From Deltaproteobacteria bacterium (GTDB lineage Bacteria > Desulfobacterota > Desulfobacteria > Desulfobacterales > SG8-13), in assembly GCA_024639205.1 (NCBI GenBank), contig JAHEIV010000097.1:1-8988 (forward strand): a DNA stretch of 8,988 nucleotides, given 5' to 3'. A program made the position numbers and the translations under genes. The stretch's first letter is position 1, and every line of letters begins with the position of its first letter. Below are positions 5,135 to 8,988 of the stretch, one piece after another. The notes beneath the pieces were generated by a model. The model ran no database searches. It was not told where the DNA came from and worked only from the letters and a program-made list of their open reading frames with translations.

Positions 5135-7048
5135 TCATGTCGAAGTTTGGCCGGGATCTTCTTCCGCTTGCGCGTCCGGCGGCCGCGATTCGGTCTTGGG
5201 TTCCTCGGCGGTATTTGCACTTTTTCTCTTGGTCTCCGTGCCCCTTGAGGGCAGCTTGATGCCGGGTCGCATCGAAAGAATCAATTCGTCCAGTTCGCTG
5301 CCTTGAACGGTTTCTTTTTCAAGAAGCAGTTCGGAGAGCTTGTGCAGGATGTCCAGATTTTCCTTTAGCACCTCCTGCGCACGGGTATAGGAATTATCGA
5401 TCAGCTTGTGAATTTCCTCATCGATCTTCCGGGCGGTTGCTTCGGAATAGTCACGGTGCTGGGCAATTTCACGGCCGAGGAACACGTGTTCTTCCCCTTT
5501 GGCGTAGGATAAAGGCCCCAAGTCACTCATTCCCCAGGTGCGCACCATCTGTTCGGCGAGATTGGTGGCCTGTTTGATGTCATTCGCCGCCCCCGTGCTG
5601 ATCCGATCGAATACAATTTCTTCCGCCACGCGGCCGCCGAAGGCAACCGCCAGATCGCTTTGCAGCTGGTCCTTGTATTTAAAATCCCGTTCTTCCGGTA
5701 AAAACCAGGTTATTCCGGCCGCCCGGCCCCGCGGTATGATGGTAATTTTGTTGACGGCGTCGGTTTCAGGCAAAAACCTTGCGACCAGTGCGTGTCCACC
5801 TTCGTGGTATGCGGTGGTCTTGCGGTCCTCCTCCCGAATCACCTTCGACTTGCGCTCCAATCCCATGTAGACTTTGTCTTTGGCATCCTCAAAGTCGAAC
5901 ATGTCGAGTTTTTCCTTATTTCTCTTGGCTGCCAGCAGCGCTGCCTCGTTGACCAGGTTTTCCAGATCGGCTCCGGAAAATCCGGGAGTGCCCTTGGCCA
6001 GTATCACCGCATTCACGCTTGAAGAGACGGGGGTTTTCTTCATGTGAACCCGCAAAATCTTTTCACGCCCCTTGATGTCCGGCAGGGAGACGACCACCTG
6101 CCGGTCAAAACGTCCCGGGCGCAGCAAGGCCGGGTCGAGAACGTCCGGACGGTTGGTGGCCGAAATTAAAATAACGCCTTCGTTCGATTCAAACCCATCC
6201 ATTTCGACCAGAAGCTGGTTGAGGGTCTGCTCCCTTTCATCATGGCCGCCGCCGAGCCCGGCTCCCCGGTGCCGTCCGACTGCATCCATTTCGTCTATGA
6301 AAATGATGCAGGGGGCGTTTTTCTTCCCCTGTACAAAGAGATCCCGCACGCGGGAAGCACCGACACCCACAAACATCTCAACGAAATCCGAGCCGCTAAT
6401 GCTGAAAAAGGGTACGCCGGCCTCACCGGCGATAGCGCGGGCGAGCAAGGTTTTACCGGTGCCCGGCGGGCCCATCAACAGCACTCCCTTCGGGATCCGG
6501 CCACCAAGACGGGTAAATTTTTTCGGCTCTCTCAGAAACTCAACGACTTCACCCAGCTCTTCCTTGGCCTCGTCGATTCCAGCCACATCTTCAAAAGTCA
6601 CCTTGGCCATGGAATCCGACATTAATCGTGCACGACTTTTCCCGAACGAGAGGGCTTTGCCCCCGCCGGCCTGCATCTGACGCATGAAGAAAATCCAAAC
6701 ACCGATGAGAATGAGCATCGGGAACCAGGAAACCAGCACGGACATGTACCAGGGAGATTCGGCCGGGGCCTTGGCTTCAATGGTCACGCCCTTCTGGCGA
6801 AGGATTTTGATCAAATCCGGATCCTGGGGAGCGAAAACTTTGAAGCGATTCTGGTCGCTATCGGTGATAAGCAGCTCCTGGCCCTGGATCGTCACTCTTT
6901 CAACTTTTTCACTGTCCACCATCGTCAGAAATTGCGTGTAACTGATGCTGGTTTCCGATATTTGCTGCTGATTGAATAGATTGTAAAGCATGATCATCAT
7001 CAAAGTGATGACCAACCAGAGTGCCAGGTTTTTATAAAACGGATTCAA
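5135..7048 (-). CDS. ftsH: ATP-dependent zinc metalloprotease FtsH
   Basis: A 637-residue inner-membrane AAA+ protease that extracts and degrades misfolded membrane proteins and unstable regulators. Topology: TM1 about 8-25, a periplasmic domain about 26-100, TM2 about 103-122, then the cytoplasmic ATPase. Motifs: Walker A GPPGTGKT (193-200), pore MFVGVG (225-230), Walker B IIFIDE (248-253), second region of homology with ATNRPD (297-302) and Arg fingers R310/R313, zinc site HEGGH (415-419), and third ligand Asp490 in AANDIKQAT. The zinc motif is HEGGH rather than the usual HEAGH. Residues after about 600 form a polar, disordered tail. The start is TTG at 7048: an in-frame TGA lies two codons upstream and no ATG precedes TM1, while MNPFYKN matches family N-termini. 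A G-rich site (7062-7057) is 8 bases upstream. It sits downstream of tilS by 172 bases, with its own promoter candidate, and ends in a strong terminator. Confidence 0.97.
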   Translation of the reverse strand: MNPFYKNLALWLVITLMMIMLYNLFNQQQISETSISYTQFLTMVDSEKVERVTIQGQELLITDSDQNRFKVFAPQDPDLIKILRQKGVTIEAKAPAESPWYMSVLVSWFPMLILIGVWIFFMRQMQAGGGKALSFGKSRARLMSDSMAKVTFEDVAGIDEAKEELGEVVEFLREPKKFTRLGGRIPKGVLLMGPPGTGKTLLARAIAGEAGVPFFSISGSDFVEMFVGVGASRVRDLFVQGKKNAPCIIFIDEMDAVGRHRGAGLGGGHDEREQTLNQLLVEMDGFESNEGVILISATNRPDVLDPALLRPGRFDRQVVVSLPDIKGREKILRVHMKKTPVSSSVNAVILAKGTPGFSGADLENLVNEAALLAAKRNKEKLDMFDFEDAKDKVYMGLERKSKVIREEDRKTTAYHEGGHALVARFLPETDAVNKITIIPRGRAAGITWFLPEERDFKYKDQLQSDLAVAFGGRVAEEIVFDRISTGAANDIKQATNLAEQMVRTWGMSDLGPLSYAKGEEHVFLGREIAQHRDYSEATARKIDEEIHKLIDNSYTRAQEVLKENLDILHKLSELLLEKETVQGSELDELILSMRPGIKLPSRGTETKRKSANTAEEPKTESRPPDAQAEEDPGQTST

Positions 7049-7056
7049 ATGTCATA

Positions 7057-7062
7057 CCCCCC
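7057..7062 (-). promoter_or_regulatory. G-run ribosome site for the TTG start of ftsH
   Basis: Six G on the minus strand (7062-7057) lie 8 bases before TTG 7048. This is a workable but unusual Shine-Dalgarno sequence that relies partly on G-U pairing. The same run is only one base from an out-of-frame ATG at 7055, too close to use it well. Confidence 0.5.
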
Positions 7063-7093
7063 GGTAAAATCATTCCGCGATTTTTGCAGATCC

Positions 7094-7126
7094 GGTTGGA
7101 TTCCCCATCGCGGCGGATACCCAACC
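7094..7126 (-). repeat. Possible leader hairpin in the ftsH 5' untranslated region
   Basis: GGTTGG (7094-7099) and CCAACC (7121-7126) are perfect 6-bp arms; a second overlapping CCAACC (7125-7130) could pair instead. The alternative pairings lie within the predicted 5' leader, 46-82 bases before the ftsH start. The loop is 21 bases. Structure is plausible but the role is unknown. Confidence 0.35.
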
Positions 7127-7167
7127 AACCCATCACCACTTCACCATCGCAGCCGCAGTAGCGGATT

Positions 7168-7186
7168 ATGTCTGTGATACAGACAT
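7168..7186. promoter_or_regulatory. Perfect palindrome over the predicted ftsH transcription start
   Basis: ATGTCTGT (7168-7175) and ACAGACAT (7179-7186) are perfect 8-bp arms around a 3-base centre. It starts three bases downstream of an extended -10 on the minus strand, so it covers the predicted start of transcription. That placement fits a repressor operator. It does not match CIRCE, and I do not recognise the regulator. Confidence 0.55.
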
Positions 7187-7189
7187 GAA

Positions 7190-7198
7190 ATTGTATCA
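7190..7198 (-). promoter_or_regulatory. Extended -10 promoter candidate for ftsH
   Basis: On the minus strand TGATACAAT gives TGn plus TACAAT (5 of 6 to TATAAT), an extended -10 that can work without a good -35; no good -35 is seen 15-18 bases upstream. It sits in an AT-rich island (about 7186-7215) between tilS and ftsH. Predicted transcription start is near 7183, giving a leader of about 135 bases. This would uncouple ftsH from tilS. Confidence 0.55.
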
Positions 7199-7220
7199 TA
7201 AAATTAAACATTAATCGCCG

Positions 7221-8699
7221 CTAAACAACCTGCACCTCGGCTTTCAGCACCCGTTGGGTGGCAATTGTCACTTTCGCTGCTTCTGCGATCCGGTGCCCGA
7301 CGACCCAGACGATCTGCTGTCCGCTGATCAGCAGCGGACAGCGGACACGCTGCTTTCTGGGCACCTTGTGATCGATGAAATACTTTTTTACTTTCTGCGT
7401 CCCCCCCGCTCCCAGCGGCGCAAATCGGTCACCGGGTAGAACGTTTCTCATAACCAGCGGAAAACGCAGCTTGTCCATATCAAAAAAAGCCTGCTGCTGT
7501 CCAGCGCCGCGCAATTGATTCGGGGTGTCGGTGACAAAGCTCGAAAAAACCACCTTTAGGCCGGTCTCCTGCAAAAAAAGCGTCAGCGGCTCCGCCGAAG
7601 GCAAGCGGACGGTGTAACGGAACCGATGGGCAGTGGGCGCCGGCGGCGATGCCTTGCGCGGATCGGCTGGTAACCTGACTACGATCAGCTCGCTGCCGCT
7701 TGTTTGAACCTGGATCCGGCCCGGCAAATGAACGCAGCCGCCAGCGGCCCCAGGGGCCAACAGCTGCAGGACGGCCTCGCTGTGTACAAACCCGATATGA
7801 CGAAGGTCGCCTTTGACCCGGGCGATTGCCTTGCGGATGATTCTGCGCTGCAGGGCCGGCGCGCAGCTCCTCAGTTTTTCAACAGAAAGCTGTGCCCGAT
7901 CGGCCTGCATGCCCGTGACAGTCGATCGAAATTGCGCCTCCACCAGATTTTCGGTCCAGTGCAATTCGTCCCTGACAATATCGCTTAAGCGGTTGAGGCT
8001 TTGCACGACTGCCGGATTGAATTCGTTACGCAGAACCGGAATCAGCTCACGTCGTATCCGATTGCGCAGGGGCTGGCGGTCGAAGTTGGTATTGTCCGTG
8101 ACGTACGAATGCCCGGCGGCATGGCAATAATCGAGAATCTGCCGCTGCGAGAGACGGATCAACGGTCGGATGATTTTGGCATCCCTGGTCGGCGGTATGC
8201 CGGCCATTGAAGCCAATCCGGCTCCCCGTATCAGCTGCATGAGAATCAGCTCGGCGTTGTCATCCGCGTGGTGCCCGAGGGCAACTTTCTCATATCCGTG
8301 GTTCGCACAAAGGGAATCAAAAAAGGCGTAACGCAGCCGGCGGGCAGCCTCCTCCATGGAAATCCGATGCCGTTTTTGGTACCTGCGCGTATCTTCCTTG
8401 TGGCCGTGGAACGGCAGCTGGAGACGACCGGCCAACGAAGCCACGAAGTCGGCATCTCTGTCGGCATCTTTGCCACGCAGTCCGTGGTTCAGATGTGCGA
8501 TCCCCAGTCGAATGGAAAGTACCGGAGCCAACTCGAGCAACACGTGCAACAGCACAACGGAGTCTGTTCCTCCGGAGACACCCACCAGGACGGTGTCGTG
8601 CGGCGCAATCATCATGAACTCGGAAATCGTCTGCCGCACGGCAGATAGGATGCTGTCTGTCGGGTTCGACCCCGGAGGTTGCCGGTGGATTGGCGTCAT
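7221..8699 (-). CDS. tilS: tRNA(Ile)-lysidine synthase
   Basis: A 492-residue TilS, which ligates lysine to C34 of the CAU-anticodon tRNA-Ile using ATP, so that it reads AUA and is charged with isoleucine; essential in nearly all bacteria. The N-type ATP pyrophosphatase domain has the PP-loop SGGTDS (42-47), followed by HLNHGLRG (69-76), LGHHADDNAE (141-150), and TDNTNF with PLRNRIRRELIP (201-221). The middle and C-terminal tRNA-binding domains end in RNVLPGDRFAPLG (418-430) and VKKYFIDHKVPR (437-448), typical of full-length forms. The PP-loop has Thr where Pro is common (SGGPDS); this is a tolerated variant. The ATG at 8699 directly follows an in-frame TAG and has a weak ribosome site; Met29/Met30 are alternatives, but family N-termini usually begin upstream with a VRxTI helix as here (21-25). 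First of the minus-strand genes, with a sigma70-like promoter about 120 bases upstream. Confidence 0.95.
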   Translation of the reverse strand: MTPIHRQPPGSNPTDSILSAVRQTISEFMMIAPHDTVLVGVSGGTDSVVLLHVLLELAPVLSIRLGIAHLNHGLRGKDADRDADFVASLAGRLQLPFHGHKEDTRRYQKRHRISMEEAARRLRYAFFDSLCANHGYEKVALGHHADDNAELILMQLIRGAGLASMAGIPPTRDAKIIRPLIRLSQRQILDYCHAAGHSYVTDNTNFDRQPLRNRIRRELIPVLRNEFNPAVVQSLNRLSDIVRDELHWTENLVEAQFRSTVTGMQADRAQLSVEKLRSCAPALQRRIIRKAIARVKGDLRHIGFVHSEAVLQLLAPGAAGGCVHLPGRIQVQTSGSELIVVRLPADPRKASPPAPTAHRFRYTVRLPSAEPLTLFLQETGLKVVFSSFVTDTPNQLRGAGQQQAFFDMDKLRFPLVMRNVLPGDRFAPLGAGGTQKVKKYFIDHKVPRKQRVRCPLLISGQQIVWVVGHRIAEAAKVTIATQRVLKAEVQVV

Positions 8700-8823
8700 C
8701 TAATTTGGGAAAACATGCGACGGCCGAGAACTCGCGCTGATCCGCAAAACAGCCGACCGGATTGACCTGCATATATTACGAGTCGCATTCGCTCGCTGGA
8801 AAGGCAGGCTTCAGATTGATCCA

Positions 8824-8852
8824 ACCTTAAGTTGCCGAAATGTTCAAGTCAA
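8824..8852 (-). promoter_or_regulatory. Sigma70-like promoter candidate for tilS
   Basis: On the minus strand TTGACT (8852-8847; 5 of 6 to consensus) and TAAGGT (8829-8824; 3 of 6, keeping the key first, second and last bases) are separated by the ideal 17 bases. Transcription would start near 8817, giving a leader of about 118 bases. Confidence 0.45.
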
Positions 8853-8906
8853 CCCAAATCCCTGCCGACTGGAGGCGCTGACCGATTTGACGCGCTGCCG
8901 GGTACA

Positions 8907-8942
8907 ACAGTGCAGAACCGCAGCCGCATCCATTAGCACTGT
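8907..8942. repeat. 7-bp inverted repeat upstream of the tilS promoter
   Basis: ACAGTGC (8907-8913) and GCACTGT (8936-8942) are perfect arms with a 22-base, GC-rich loop. It lies upstream of the candidate tilS promoter. No T tract flanks it in the minus direction. It may be a hairpin at the end of a gene outside the window, or a regulator site. Confidence 0.35.
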
Positions 8943-8988
8943 CTAATTCTCGTGCGGCGCTATCGGATCTTTTGGATCTTTTTTGATT

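Larger units (their letters stand above)
8700..8988. other. Upstream region of tilS, no gene seen
   Basis: I see no supportable gene in these 289 bases. They contain the tilS promoter candidate (8824-8852), an inverted repeat ACAGTGC/GCACTGT (8907-8913/8936-8942), a CATTCGCTCGCT run similar to one near 2889, and an exact tandem 9-base repeat GGATCTTTT (8965-8982) near the window edge. A neighbouring gene probably lies just outside. Confidence 0.5.

Noticed and set aside
6072..6680. 202-codon open frame on the plus strand opposite ftsH
   Set aside because: It is antisense to the conserved AAA+ core of FtsH, is Ser/Pro/Arg-rich and has no domain; a chance frame opposite a GC-rich gene.
8317..8772. 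151-codon minus-strand frame starting upstream of tilS
   Set aside because: It overlaps the PP-loop region of tilS in another frame and has no recognisable domain.
8933..8959. CIRCE-like heat-shock element (TTAGCACT half site)
   Set aside because: Only the left half matches; the right half (expected GAGTGCTAA) is absent at the required nine-base spacing.

Overview
The window looks like a chromosomal segment from a GC-rich (roughly mid-50s % by eye) Gram-negative bacterium. The most likely group is Desulfobacterota (former Deltaproteobacteria, Desulfobacterales-like). I infer this from the protein character of the FtsH, the tandem PilT-type ATPases and the small 52-residue protein, and from the gene order tilS-ftsH-folP. 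I could not run a taxonomic search.

Plus strand, positions 1-3198. The window opens inside a PilT-type pilus retraction ATPase with its N-terminus cut off. A complete second, divergent PilT/PilU-like ATPase follows. Next comes a 212-residue protein that joins an N-terminal zinc ribbon to a receiver-like domain with Asn where the phospho-acceptor Asp should be. The three are co-directional with gaps of 115 and 73 bases, which suggests a type IV pilus/twitching module. About 350 bases without a convincing gene follow. This stretch is rich in inverted repeats, including an extended dyad just after the zinc-ribbon gene. A small 52-residue ORF with a good ribosome binding site closes the plus-strand block.

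Minus strand, positions 8699 down to 3258. Four housekeeping genes are read in the order tilS (tRNA-Ile lysidine synthase), ftsH (membrane AAA+ zinc protease), folP (dihydropteroate synthase) and coaX (type III pantothenate kinase). They are not a simple operon. A sigma70-like promoter lies before tilS. An extended -10 promoter with a palindrome over the predicted start site lies between tilS and ftsH. A strong intrinsic terminator sits between ftsH and folP, ending only about 29 bases before the folP start. FtsH starts with TTG. The plus- and minus-strand blocks converge at 3199-3257.

The last 289 bases (8700-8988) hold the tilS promoter candidate, an inverted repeat and a short tandem repeat, but no gene I can support. 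I see no rRNA, tRNA, CRISPR array, transposase or phage gene. The window is mainly housekeeping. The most unusual elements are the zinc-ribbon/pseudo-receiver protein tied to a divergent PilT paralogue, the dyad-rich intergenic stretch, and the regulatory signals around ftsH.
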